The notes under the pieces are model-generated. The model did no database searches. It was given only the letters and a program-made list of their open reading frames with translations, and was not told the origin of the DNA. Below, one piece after another: positions 1 to 7,749 of a stretch of 64,000 nucleotides of DNA. Positions within the stretch are counted from its first letter, which is position 1, and every line of letters starts with the position of its first letter. A program made the translations under genes and the position numbers. Source of the stretch: Thermosynechococcus vestitus BP-1 (GTDB lineage: Bacteria > Cyanobacteriota > Cyanobacteriia > Thermosynechococcales > Thermosynechococcaceae); NCBI RefSeq assembly GCF_000011345.1, contig NC_004113.1, positions 620,001 through 684,000 of the forward strand. Reading direction: 5' to 3'.

Positions 1-213
1 GGTCAGTATCTGCAACCCAGTCCCAAACATCTAGCGGTACAGGCCTTTATTCCACCAGAGCAATTTGAGGAATGGCGCCGCCTGGGGGAATCGATGGGCT
101 TTTTGCAGGTGGTTTCCTCTCCCCTCACCCGTAGTTCCTACCATGCTGAGCAGGTGCGGGCTCTGATGCAACAGTACCCACGTCAGCGTCCTGCCCCAAG
201 TCCTCTTGGATAG
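1..213 (+). CDS. lipA: Lipoyl synthase, C-terminal part (cut by window edge)
   Basis: The frame is open from base 1 and gives 70 residues before TAG. The stretch [10 protein letters not shown], followed by a segment reading [20 protein letters not shown], is the highly conserved C-terminal end of LipA. LipA is a radical-SAM enzyme that inserts two sulfurs into octanoyl groups on lipoyl domains, and it acts in the cytoplasm. The N-terminal iron-sulfur motifs lie outside the window. The gene converges with the dps gene that ends 134 bp further on. Confidence 0.9.
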   Translation, partial: GQYLQPSPKHLAVQAFIPPEQFEEWRRLGESMGFLQVVSSPLTRSSYHAEQVRALMQQYPRQRPAPSPLG

Positions 214-269
214 GGTTATTGCAATTTAGTTGCAACTAGGCTACGCTAAGCAATAGGAAAAATCTGCAT

Positions 270-291
270 TAAGAAACCCCCAAATGGGGGG
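270..291 (-). terminator. Candidate terminator of the dps gene
   Basis: Five C and five G bases flank a four-base loop (277-281 and 286-290). Read on the minus strand, the stem is followed by TTTCTT, as in an intrinsic terminator. It lies 57 nt past the dps stop codon. The stem is short, so it may be weak. It could also serve lipA in the other direction, where the T run is poorer. Confidence 0.45.
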
Positions 292-347
292 ATTCTATGA
301 ACAACCATCAACTTATCTTAGGATTCGTTAACTCAGACGACACAAAA

Positions 348-878
348 CTACACCTTGAGGCTGTCATTGGCCAGAAAATGACCAATATGGTAAGCACGCT
401 CCTCCGTTTTCAAGAGGATTTGATCGTAGAGGTAGGCCGTGGCGCGATCGCCCAAACTCTCAGCTTGGGTTGCCTGTTGGCGCAGAACACCGATAATGGC
501 CTGCTCCGCTTGCAAATCATTGCTGAGCATTTGCCGGCAGTTGAAGGCCCCTTCGGGTTCAGGGGTAAAGCAACAAAGAGCCGCCAACTGTTGGAAACCC
601 GCCACAGGTACGCCCCCCAGACCATTCAGGCGCTCTCCCAAAGCATGGACGTGGTCTTGCACCTGTTCATAGCAGTCTTGGAAAAACTGGTGCAGTGGAT
701 AAAACTCTGCCCCCTCAACAACAAAATGATGCTTCTGGTACTGCAAATACAGGGCTTGGAAACTGGCCAAGAGGCGATTCATCCCCTCACAGATCGGGGT
801 AGTGGTGGCTTTCTCCAGCAAGATAACTGTATCAGCCATTTCGCCAAAGGCTTGGCGTGGCAATGCACTGGTCGTCAT
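348..878 (-). CDS. dpsA: Dps-family ferritin-like protein, DpsA type with His-rich ferroxidase site
   Basis: The 176-residue product has the Dps fold signature: a KHH..V.G helix start, an LHQFF segment and [12 protein letters not shown]. Dps dodecamers store iron, detoxify peroxide and often bind DNA. By eye against E. coli Dps, the ligands at positions 51, 63 and 82 are kept (His, His, Glu), position 67 is Gln instead of Asp, and position 78 is His instead of Asp. A three-histidine ferroxidase centre is described for T. elongatus DpsA, which uses O2 efficiently, and this protein fits it. AAAGGAG lies 9 nt before the ATG. No neighbouring gene shares its direction, so it is probably monocistronic. 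Confidence 0.88.
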   Translation of the reverse strand: MTTSALPRQAFGEMADTVILLEKATTTPICEGMNRLLASFQALYLQYQKHHFVVEGAEFYPLHQFFQDCYEQVQDHVHALGERLNGLGGVPVAGFQQLAALCCFTPEPEGAFNCRQMLSNDLQAEQAIIGVLRQQATQAESLGDRATAYLYDQILLKTEERAYHIGHFLANDSLKV

Positions 879-918
879 AGGACGATACTCCTTTGCGGAC
901 AGAATAATGAAGCATCCC

Positions 919-1027
919 AGTTACAGCTTTTTACACAGCTATGGAGGCCGGTTAGCCCACCCTTAAAAGCCCCTCTAGGAGGATCAACGATGTAGGCATA
1001 CCCAAAACTCAGAAAAGAGCTGTAACT
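919..1027. repeat. Inverted repeat flanking a ~90-nt spacer between dps and the next gene
   Basis: AGTTACAGCT at 919-928 is the exact reverse complement of AGCTGTAACT at 1018-1027. The match extends inward by four more pairs, one of them G-U. It lies in the divergent intergenic region between the dps start and the gene at 1086. It could be a long stem of a small RNA or leader, or a pair of binding sites. The sequence does not decide between these. Confidence 0.35.
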
Positions 1028-1085
1028 TGAACAAGCTGATCTTAAACTATCCATCGCTGTATTTCAATAAGGGAGGACTTATTGA

Positions 1086-1385
1086 ATGTCTATAAACCCC
1101 CAGGTTATTGCAGTTCAGTGGCAATTGCGCTGGCCAATTTATCAGCGGTTGACTGAGCTAGAGGTGCCCTGTGAGTACCTCCCCTATCAACCCCTCACTG
1201 TTGAGGTCAACTCCCCCTTAGCGGCATTGCAGGTGTGGTCAGTGGTACGGCAAATGTCTGCTTCCCGTGACACCCTAGTCGCTTGGTTAGAACAGTGCTG
1301 GAAGTGCAACATCACAGCAATAGTGCAATACCCCGCCGTTACTGATGAAGCGAATGGTTCCACAGGGCTGGATTCGAGATCCTGA
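1086..1385 (+). CDS. Conserved-looking cyanobacterial protein of unknown function
   Basis: A 99-residue soluble protein without signal peptide or membrane segment. Its first ~75 residues look like a compact domain (YQRLTELEVPC, a short strand region, then VWSVVRQM and LVAWLEQCW). I associate this pattern with small uncharacterised cyanobacterial proteins, but I cannot name a family. The last ~25 residues are low in structure and may be a lineage-specific tail. GGGAGG lies 9 bases before the ATG (1073-1078), which supports the start. It is divergent from dps. Function unknown. Confidence 0.7.
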   Translation: MSINPQVIAVQWQLRWPIYQRLTELEVPCEYLPYQPLTVEVNSPLAALQVWSVVRQMSASRDTLVAWLEQCWKCNITAIVQYPAVTDEANGSTGLDSRS

Positions 1386-1799
1386 AATTTCGACTGCGGA
1401 AGATTGAGCACTAGAGGCACTGCTGAATCCTAAAATCAGGCCCAAGCCAAGTAGGCAGCTTTCTAGAGGCTTTCCCCAAGAACGCCTATAGACTCCTTAA
1501 CACCGAAGTTGGTAGTTGCCGGTAATGTCTAACTGCCTTTTGTTCCTAAGCCTAGATAAGAGTATCAGTTTGCATTTGAGAATGGACTTTGAGAATGGAC
1601 AAAGAACTGCTTAGCTGAACGTTAAGGAATTAGAGACAACGCCTAACTATCTTGGGCACTATCTGGGGGAACCGGTAGGTGGCCATCGGGGAGATCTCAA
1701 TAAAAGTAACGGGGTATTCGACTGCACAATGGGACTACAGCCTAGGAATACCCCGATCGCCCCCATGGGGGGAGGAATTTGACGAGTAAAAATGGATAA
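1386..1799. other. Intergenic stretch of 414 bp
   Basis: It lies between two convergent genes and contains no convincing gene. It holds a 9-bp inverted repeat (1711-1719 with 1746-1754, 26-nt loop), a 12-bp palindrome CCCCCATGGGGG at 1760-1771 and a short direct repeat of GAGAATGGAC near 1580-1600. The hairpins lie 3' of the small minus-strand gene that follows rpoD, so they may end that transcript, although no T run follows them. Confidence 0.5.
1711..1754. repeat. 9-bp inverted repeat, possible RNA hairpin
   Basis: GGGGTATTC at 1711-1719 pairs exactly with GAATACCCC at 1746-1754 around a 26-nt loop. It is downstream of the minus-strand gene ending at 1800. It may be a transcript-end structure or part of a small RNA. 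Confidence 0.35.
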
Positions 1800-2129
1800 C
1801 TAAGTAATGGGCGTCATATCTTCAGAACGCTCTGTACCTTCAGACTCCGGCAGGACCACCGGCAGTTCCAAAGAAGCAGCACCAGAAGCAGAGGTCGGGG
1901 CATCCGTTTGCGGCCGCCGTTGCCAGAGGGTCACCCCCACTGCGCCTGCGGTAATCGCACCCACCCCCAGTCCAAGGGCGATCGGTAGCTTGCTGCTATG
2001 GAAGAACGCAGGATTGCTCAGACTGTCACTGAACCCTTTATAGGCACAGGCCTGGGCGGAACTGGCTTGCGCCATTGCCACCAGAGTGGCAGACAGACCA
2101 ACGGTCAGGGCAATGAGGGGACGCAACAT
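1800..2129 (-). CDS. Small exported or membrane-anchored protein downstream of rpoD
   Basis: The start is at 2129, because TAAGGAG lies 6 nt before that ATG; a longer reading overlaps rpoD. The 109-residue product begins with a signal-peptide-like hydrophobic segment ending in ASSAQA (about residues 1-27). Next come a short Cys-containing region, one hydrophobic helix (about residues 46-66) and a polar, acidic, Ser/Thr-rich tail. I recognise no family. It begins 10 bp after the rpoD stop codon on the same strand, so cotranscription with the principal sigma factor is likely. Whether that has functional meaning is unknown. Confidence 0.65.
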   Translation of the reverse strand: MLRPLIALTVGLSATLVAMAQASSAQACAYKGFSDSLSNPAFFHSSKLPIALGLGVGAITAGAVGVTLWQRRPQTDAPTSASGAASLELPVVLPESEGTERSEDMTPIT

Positions 2130-2139
2130 AAACAACTCC

Positions 2140-3306
2140 TTAACGAATGTATTCTTTGAGGACACTGTTGCGGTTGGGATGGCGCAGTTTCCGCAAGGCC
2201 TTGGCCTCAATTTGGCGAATGCGCTCACGGGTTACGTTAAAGAGTTGACCAATTTCCTCCAACGTTTTCATGCGACCATCGTCCAAGCCATACCGCAGTT
2301 TTAACACATCTCGCTCGCGGGGGCTAAGGGTGCACAATACTGTTTCTAAATCTTCGCGCAGCAGGTGCTTCGACACTTGATCTTCAGGGGTTTCACCGTC
2401 GGATTCAATAAAGTCTCCGAGACGAGAATCCTCTTCTTTGCCAATGGGGGTTTCTAGGGAGATGGGGAGTTGTGCCGATTTGGCAATGAAGCGCAGTTTT
2501 TCAATCGTCATTTCCATGCGATCGGCAATTTCCTCTTCCGTGGGTTTGCGCCCCATTTCCTGGGAGAGGAGTTTGGTGGTTTTCTTAATCCGCGAAATGG
2601 TTTCATACAGGTGCACGGGCAGACGAATGGTGCGGGACTGATCGGCAATGGCGCGGGTAATGGCTTGGCGAATCCACCATGTCGCGTAGGTGGAAAATTT
2701 ATAGCCCTTTTCGTGATCAAATTTCTCAGCAGCGCGGATGAGCCCTAGGCTGCCCTCTTGAATCAAGTCTTGAAACGATAGGCCCCGGTTCATGTATTTT
2801 TTGGCGATCGAGACCACCAGGCGCAGGTTGGACTGCACCATTTTTTCCTTGGCTTTGCGACCGACAAAAAGACGATGGCGAAATGCCGGCACCGTCATCC
2901 CCAGTTCTTTGGCCCAAGGTTCAGGATTCCGCTCCAGTTCTTCAGCCGTACAGCCCAGTTCTTGGCACAGGCGATCGCGCACCCGCTCCATTTCTAGGAG
3001 ATCGGCAATTTTACGAGCCAGTTCAATTTCCTCATCGGCACGCAACAGACGAATGCGGCCAATTTCTTGCAAATAGAGGCGAATCGAGTCCTCGGTGTAA
3101 TGTTTCTTCTTGACTTGTGTCCGTCGTCGGCTGGCACGACCTTTTGTAGGCTTGCCGTCGAGATCATCGCTCACCTCCTCAAAGTCTTCGCTCTCCTCTT
3201 CCTCGATCTCTACCGCATCAAGGCCATAGTCACTGAGCAGAGCCACCTCATCTTCAAGGGGGGCTGTTGCGGGGTCGTAAACGTCAAGTACATTCGCTTG
3301 GGTCAT
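2140..3306 (-). CDS. rpoD: Principal RNA polymerase sigma factor (group 1, SigA/RpoD)
   Basis: 388 residues with all sigma-70 regions in order: an acidic N-terminus, region 1.2 ([13 protein letters not shown]), region 2 with [17 protein letters not shown] for -10 recognition and melting, region 3, and region 4.2 with [20 protein letters not shown] for -35 contact. This is the housekeeping sigma factor that directs RNA polymerase to most promoters. I chose the ATG at 3306, where GAGGA lies 7 nt upstream. An in-frame start at 3396 lacks a ribosome binding site and would add 30 atypical residues. The C-terminus [10 protein letters not shown] is typical of cyanobacterial SigA. Confidence 0.95.
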   Translation of the reverse strand: MTQANVLDVYDPATAPLEDEVALLSDYGLDAVEIEEEESEDFEEVSDDLDGKPTKGRASRRRTQVKKKHYTEDSIRLYLQEIGRIRLLRADEEIELARKIADLLEMERVRDRLCQELGCTAEELERNPEPWAKELGMTVPAFRHRLFVGRKAKEKMVQSNLRLVVSIAKKYMNRGLSFQDLIQEGSLGLIRAAEKFDHEKGYKFSTYATWWIRQAITRAIADQSRTIRLPVHLYETISRIKKTTKLLSQEMGRKPTEEEIADRMEMTIEKLRFIAKSAQLPISLETPIGKEEDSRLGDFIESDGETPEDQVSKHLLREDLETVLCTLSPRERDVLKLRYGLDDGRMKTLEEIGQLFNVTRERIRQIEAKALRKLRHPNRNSVLKEYIR

Positions 3307-3745
3307 GCCGTTGTCCTCGTAAAGTCTCCCTAAATGTGTATTGTCAGTGTATTGTCGGCAACCGTTGCCTTCAGTGACGCTAGAATCGTCAGCCACATTT
3401 CAATCATGGAATGCAGCTAAGGAAAGCGGTTGGACGGGGGAATAGGCTCTAGATTCCACATCCTCAGGCTCTCTGCCGCTAGATCATCTTGAAAAAGTTC
3501 CTGTGTGACCCACGGGGTCAGGGAGCAGGCAGTTGCGAGCGGTTGAGACTGTGCAGGAATCTTTTGAGTAATTTTAACTAAAACCTCATTGATTGTAGCC
3601 TTTCTAACAGAAATCGCCCATAGGAAAGGGATAAAATTTTTCAGGATTCAGGTCTAGCGATCGCTCGTGTCACGATCTGCTAACAAATTCTAATTTATTG
3701 CTGCCAGATAAAATTCATATCCCTGCCGCGGGAAATTTCTTGCTT
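3307..3745. other. Upstream region of rpoD (439 bp)
   Basis: No gene is apparent. On the minus strand, toward rpoD, there is a possible -10 hexamer TACAAT (plus-strand 3592-3597), which would give a leader of about 280 nt. No good -35 box is present at the usual distance. A GCGATCGC octamer occurs near 3658. The region also lies downstream of the frameshifted gene ending at 3746. Confidence 0.45.
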
Positions 3746-4557
3746 CTAGCCTAGCTCATTTATCCCCGTTTTGCCGCCGCTGTTACGTTTGATCAGGGAA
3801 TGCCCGAATCGTGGCTTGGAGTGCTTGAGTGCGTCTGACTTGTCATAGCACCGCAGGGGGATCACCCGCCCATTGTGCAATTCCAGAGCCAAGGGAGCCG
3901 ACCGTCTGCCCCTGTTGCCACGGGAGAGTTGCACGATGACGTCCTTGAGGTCATGCCAAGGGACGGTTTTCTTTTCTGTCCTGAGAAGGCTGCTATATTG
4001 CAGCGATACCACACCTGCGGTTTTATCAAAAACCGGCACCAGCACCTTGGCACCGAATCAAGATCAGGGGTAACCCTAGACCCCAGCCGATGGCCAAAAT
4101 CAAAAACCCCCACCAGCGGTTGTCTTCTACTAATGTTAAAGGGGGATGTTGGGGCTGCTGTAAAAAATGATGAATGATGGATACGTTCGGCAATGGCTTC
4201 TCGACTCTGGCGATCGCGCGTGAATTGACCAAAGGCAATGGACCCCCCTGTAGTTTGTAGGTGCACCTGATAAACACGGTAGCGTCGTCCGCGACTAGAG
4301 CGCCACTGCTCGATAATGTCCACCCCTTGGAGCCGATTCAGGGGAACTTGGGTGATCTGTACCCCCGTTGCCCCAGAGCGCACCCAGCGACAGCGACTAT
4401 CAATAATGCGAACCTGATGGTGACACACTAGCTCATAGCGGGCTGCAAACCCAATCGGTACAGCACTACCCCCACAGAAAATCAGATCCGCTAGCCACAC
4501 CCCCCAGAGGCGACTGCGCAAAATCAGCCGCCGCGGAGATTCCTCGATAATTTCCAT
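3746..4557 (-). pseudogene. PH-domain-like membrane protein gene with two apparent frameshifts
   Basis: The reading starts at 4557 with MEIIEESPRRL and runs in three successive frames. The first is good to about 4165 (a variant ending ..IAERIHH). The next carries a hydrophobic segment (NRWWGFLILAIGWGLGLPL) to about 4030. The third (KTAGVVSLQYSSLLRTEKK...) ends at 3746. Joined, they give one protein of about 270 residues resembling the cyanobacterial PH-like membrane proteins often found beside yidC. Each shift falls in a T run on the coding strand (six T near 4160, five T near 4027) and needs one base removed. This is either a decayed gene or two homopolymer sequencing errors. In the latter case the gene is intact. 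Confidence 0.65.
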
Positions 4558-4566
4558 GCCCCTATT

Positions 4567-4755
4567 CTAGGGGGTCGGATGATTGGCATGAGCCTCTTGA
4601 AAGATAACCGGACGCCGCAGAACCGCTTCAATGGTCACATTGGGTTCGGGCACCCCCCTGACGGCAGTTCCCACCTCTAGACGAGTAAACTGAGTGCCTG
4701 AGGCTCCCCCTCGGAGGGGAATTGAGACGAACTGGTAGAAACCTCGCTGCGGCAA
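4567..4755 (-). pseudogene. C-terminal remnant of an unidentified gene at a rearrangement junction
   Basis: This open frame ends 9 bp before the start of the downstream minus-strand gene, an operon-like spacing. It reads like real protein: EVGTAVRGVPEPNVTIEAVL, then RRPVIFQE. It has no credible start: upstream, from about 4726, the DNA becomes a pstB fragment on the opposite strand. I infer that it is the tail of a gene whose front was removed by recombination near 4726-4755. No family recognised. Confidence 0.4.
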
Positions 4756-4953
4756 GCGGCGTTTTGGGATGACGTCAAGGACAAGCTCAAAGACAGTGGC
4801 CTGTCTCTATGGGGTAGAGAACAACAACGCCTCTGCATTCCACGGGCGATCGCCACCAAACCCGGGGTCATCCCCATGGATGAACCCTATTCTGCCCTTA
4901 AGCCGATTTCTACCCTCAAGGTGGAAGAACTGATCCATAAATTGAAGCAGAAC
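4726..4953 (+). pseudogene. pstB: Fragment of a phosphate ABC transporter ATPase gene (pstB), decayed
   Basis: The + frame from 4726 reads [20 protein letters not shown] and continues through a degraded signature loop ([10 protein letters not shown] instead of SLSGGQQQRL). It then shows a Walker B region reading [13 protein letters not shown], where LMDEPCSALDP is expected, and [15 protein letters not shown]. This is clearly the central part of PstB, which powers phosphate import. It lacks the Walker A half and the C-terminus. The frame meets a group II intron at 4954. The DNA after the intron (from 7339) does not continue PstB, so this is a non-functional remnant. Confidence 0.8.
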
Positions 4954-5567
4954 GTGCGACGCGAAAGCTAGCCAGATGATTGTCCCACTAGCCTAACAAG
5001 CTAGAACGGGACCGGTTGTTCCCCCAGCTGTAGCCTAGGGAGGCATGCGTGACTGGTAACGGTCAGGTATGAAGCCCTCCCGACAATGTAGCCCAAACCG
5101 TAAGGTTGAAGCCGAATCCGTGAGGAGGAAGCAACTTCACCAGTGTCAGGTGATAGGGAACTAGGCTTGAGGGTATGGTGAGCACATGCGAAGTGATGTC
5201 AGAAGCCTCGTCACAGACCAACAGGCCAAAGACACTGATAGGCCTGAGCCAAAACGGCAAATGGATAGGCTACATCGCCCGCTCGTCGGTGTACGGGGAC
5301 GTCAATCCATCGGGGCACAGTCACCACCTAACCCCTCGTGTCATCTGGTTGGAACGCGGTAAGCCCGTATCCTCGCCTTGAACACTCAAGGCAGGCAAAC
5401 CGTAAGGAATGCTGATGGGGGTGCGGGTATGGGATGCAGGAGAAAGCGAATGCCGGTCTGTAATGGACCGGATAGGGGTTGAGGAGACAATCCAACATCA
5501 CCCCGCCCGAAAGGGAGCAGACTTCCTGCTGGTCTCTCTTTGCGAGATAGCCTGTAGAACCTCTTGA

Positions 5568-7256
5568 ATGGAGACAAGGCAAATGGCAGTGGAACAAACC
5601 ACTGGTGCGGTCACCAACCAAACGGAAACAAGCTGGCACAGCATAGACTGGGCCAAAGCCAACCGTGAGGTAAAGAGGCTGCAAGTGCGTATCGCAAAGG
5701 CTGTGAAGGAAGGACGCTGGGGCAAAGTGAAAGCTTTGCAATGGCTCCTGACCCACTCGTTCTACGGCAAAGCCCTCGCCGTGAAACGGGTAACTGACAA
5801 CTCGGGCAGCAAAACACCTGGTGTGGACGGGATAACCTGGTCCACACAAGAGCAGAAAGCCCAAGCCATAAAGTCCCTCAGGAGAAGAGGCTATAAACCC
5901 CAACCCCTGAGGCGGGTATACATCCCGAAAGCAAACGGCAAACAGCGCCCGCTAGGAATCCCGACAATGAAGGACAGGGCAATGCAGGCACTATATGCCC
6001 TAGCCCTAGAACCAGTCGCGGAAACCACAGCAGACCGGAACTCCTATGGGTTCCGGCGAGGACGATGCATAGCCGATGCAGCGACGCAGTGTCACATCAC
6101 GCTAGCCAAAACAGACCGTGCACAATACGTTCTCGACGCCGATATTGCTGGGTGCTTTGACAACATCAGCCATGAGTGGCTACTAGCTAACATTCCACTA
6201 GACAAAAGAATTCTACGGAAATGGCTTAAATCTGGGTTTGTCTGGAAGCAGCAACTCTTCCCCATCCATGCTGGAACACCTCAGGGAGGGGTAATCTCCC
6301 CGATGCTTGCCAACATGACACTGGATGGGATGGAAGAATTGTTAAACAAGTTTCCCAGGGCGCACAAGGTCAAACTCATCCGATATGCCGACGACTTCGT
6401 CGTAACCGGTGAAACGAAGGAAGTGCTCTATATTGCCGGTGCGGTAATACAAGCATTCCTCAAGGAAAGGGGCCTTACCCTATCAAAGGAAAAGACGAAG
6501 ATCGTACACATTGAAGAAGGGTTTGACTTTCTCGGATGGAACATTCGCAAATATGATGGGAAACTGCTCATCAAACCTGCGAAGAAGAACGTTAAAGCGT
6601 TCCTCAAGAAAATCCGAGACACCTTAAGAGAACTTAGGACAGCACCCCAGGAGATTGTGATAGACACACTCAACCCAATCATCAGAGGTTGGACTAACTA
6701 TCACAAAAATCAGGCATCCAAAGAAACCTTCGTCGGAGTGGACCACCTCATATGGCAAAAATTATGGCGATGGGCAAGGCGCCGACACCCAAGCAAATCT
6801 GTCCGATGGGTGAAGAGTAAGTACTTCATCCAAATCGGGAACAGAAAATGGATGTTCGGAATATGGACGAAAGACAAAAACGGAGACCCGTGGGCCAAGC
6901 ATTTAATCAAAGCCTCGGAAATCCGAATCCAACGTCGCGGTAAAATCAAGGCAGACGCCAACCCGTTTCTCCCAGAATGGGCAGAATACTTTGAGCAGCG
7001 CAAGAAACTCAAAGAGGCCCCTGCCCAATACCGGCGCACCCGTCGGGAATTGTGGAAGAAACAAGGCGGCATCTGTCCAGTATGTGGGGGAGAAATTGAG
7101 CAAGACATGCTCACCGAAATCCACCACATACTGCCCAAACACAAGGGTGGTACTGACGACCTGGACAATCTTGTCCTAATCCACACTAACTGCCACAAAC
7201 AGGTGCACAACCGAGATGGTCAGCACAGCCGGTTCCTCTTGAAAGAGGGGCTTTGA
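5568..7256 (+). CDS. Group II intron-encoded reverse transcriptase/maturase/HNH endonuclease
   Basis: 562 residues. The order is an N-terminal RT-0/RT region ([33 protein letters not shown]), the catalytic YADD box at about residues 273-276, a maturase X domain with IIRGWTNYH, a basic DNA-binding stretch, and a C-terminal HNH nuclease (CPVCGG, then [12 protein letters not shown]...HTNCHKQVH). The enzyme splices its host intron, nicks target DNA and copies the intron into it. From memory it is very similar to the T. elongatus TeI4c enzyme, with scattered differences. No stop or frameshift interrupts it. The start is the first ATG of the frame; the ATG at 5583 is an alternative. Confidence 0.93.
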   Translation: METRQMAVEQTTGAVTNQTETSWHSIDWAKANREVKRLQVRIAKAVKEGRWGKVKALQWLLTHSFYGKALAVKRVTDNSGSKTPGVDGITWSTQEQKAQAIKSLRRRGYKPQPLRRVYIPKANGKQRPLGIPTMKDRAMQALYALALEPVAETTADRNSYGFRRGRCIADAATQCHITLAKTDRAQYVLDADIAGCFDNISHEWLLANIPLDKRILRKWLKSGFVWKQQLFPIHAGTPQGGVISPMLANMTLDGMEELLNKFPRAHKVKLIRYADDFVVTGETKEVLYIAGAVIQAFLKERGLTLSKEKTKIVHIEEGFDFLGWNIRKYDGKLLIKPAKKNVKAFLKKIRDTLRELRTAPQEIVIDTLNPIIRGWTNYHKNQASKETFVGVDHLIWQKLWRWARRRHPSKSVRWVKSKYFIQIGNRKWMFGIWTKDKNGDPWAKHLIKASEIRIQRRGKIKADANPFLPEWAEYFEQRKKLKEAPAQYRRTRRELWKKQGGICPVCGGEIEQDMLTEIHHILPKHKGGTDDLDNLVLIHTNCHKQVHNRDGQHSRFLLKEGL

Positions 7257-7263
7257 GAGGCTT

Positions 7264-7338
7264 GAGCCGGATGCTGGGCAACTTGCACGTCCGGTTCTTA
7301 GGAGGCTAGGGGGCAGTAATGCCCCCCCGCTACCCGAC
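7264..7338 (+). ncRNA. Group II intron domains V and VI
   Basis: Domain V is 34 nt beginning GAGCCGG and ending GTCCGGTTC. It carries the catalytic AGC at 7265-7267 and a GCAA tetraloop. Domain VI follows: GGGGGCA-GTAA-TGCCCCC forms its upper stem, and the A at 7332 is placed as the lariat branch point, with the 3' splice site after 7338. These are the catalytic core and the branching helix of the ribozyme. Confidence 0.85.
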
Positions 7339-7341
7339 TTC

Positions 7342-7695
7342 TTAACCTCTAGATGGCTTGTGAGTTTGCTCTTTGATCCAATTCAAATAGGCAGGAGAAC
7401 CAGCAATGATTGGCAGGGCAATGATCTCTGGCACTTCATAACTGTGTAATGCCAACAGGCGATCGCGCACTGGCTCAAATAAAGCGATGGGAGTTTTAAT
7501 GAGCAATTGCCATTCTGGATCGCGATGCACTGCTCCTTGCCAACGGTATATTGATTGAATAGGTAGAATCTGCACACAGGCAGCCAGGTGCTCCGCCACT
7601 AGGTGATCCGCCAAGGAAAGTGCCTCAGCTTCCGTAGCTGTGGTAACAATCACTACACAGTACTCTGCTGCCGTTTCCAAACCTGCTGTCCTCAC
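7342..7695 (-). CDS. cutA: Divalent cation tolerance protein CutA1
   Basis: 117 residues with the CutA pattern: VIVTTATEAEA near the N-terminus, AACVQILPIQSIYRW in the middle and SYEVPEIIALPI near the end. CutA is a small, very stable trimeric protein linked to tolerance of copper and other divalent metals; its exact role is unsettled. The start is GTG at 7695; a TTG a few codons later is possible. The stop codon lies 3 bp from the 3' end of the group II intron, so the native downstream region of cutA has been replaced or displaced. It is divergent from the ketoacyl synthase gene. Confidence 0.9.
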   Translation of the reverse strand: MRTAGLETAAEYCVVIVTTATEAEALSLADHLVAEHLAACVQILPIQSIYRWQGAVHRDPEWQLLIKTPIALFEPVRDRLLALHSYEVPEIIALPIIAGSPAYLNWIKEQTHKPSRG

Positions 7696-7749
7696 GTCAC
7701 GATGTCGATTACGTTGATTGCGTCGATCATATCTTGAATTGATTGGGCA

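Larger units (their letters stand above)
4954..7338 (+). mobile_element. Complete group II intron with reverse transcriptase (TeI4-like)
   Basis: The 5' end is GTGCGAC, matching the GUGYG consensus. About 610 nt of structured RNA region follow, then the intron-encoded protein, domain V (7264-7297) and domain VI ending CTACCCGAC. A candidate branch-point A at 7332 lies 6 nt before the last base. The layout and protein fit the thermophilic TeI4-type bacterial introns. No GCGATCGC octamer was seen in its 2.4 kb, unlike the flanks, which suggests foreign ancestry. The 5' exon is the pstB fragment, and the 3' junction lies 3 bp outside the cutA stop codon. The element is antisense to cutA. All parts needed for retrohoming look intact by eye; activity is not shown. 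Confidence 0.88.

Noticed and set aside
297-995. 232-residue plus-strand frame across the dps gene
   Set aside because: It is the antisense shadow of the Dps gene, with low-complexity composition and no ribosome binding site; the minus frame has clear Dps motifs.
1760-1771. CCCCCATGGGGG palindrome (and CCCCCTAGGGGG at 48398-48409)
   Set aside because: Short C/G palindromes recur in this genome without a T run, so I do not call them terminators or a repeat family.
4570-4725. Possible N-terminal part of pstB on the plus strand
   Set aside because: No Walker A or other PstB sequence can be read there in any plus frame; the stretch reads better as the minus-strand ORF tail.
5328-5903. 191-residue minus-strand frame in the group II intron
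   Set aside because: It overlaps structured intron RNA and the reverse transcriptase start and has an unnatural Cys/His/Pro/Phe-rich composition.
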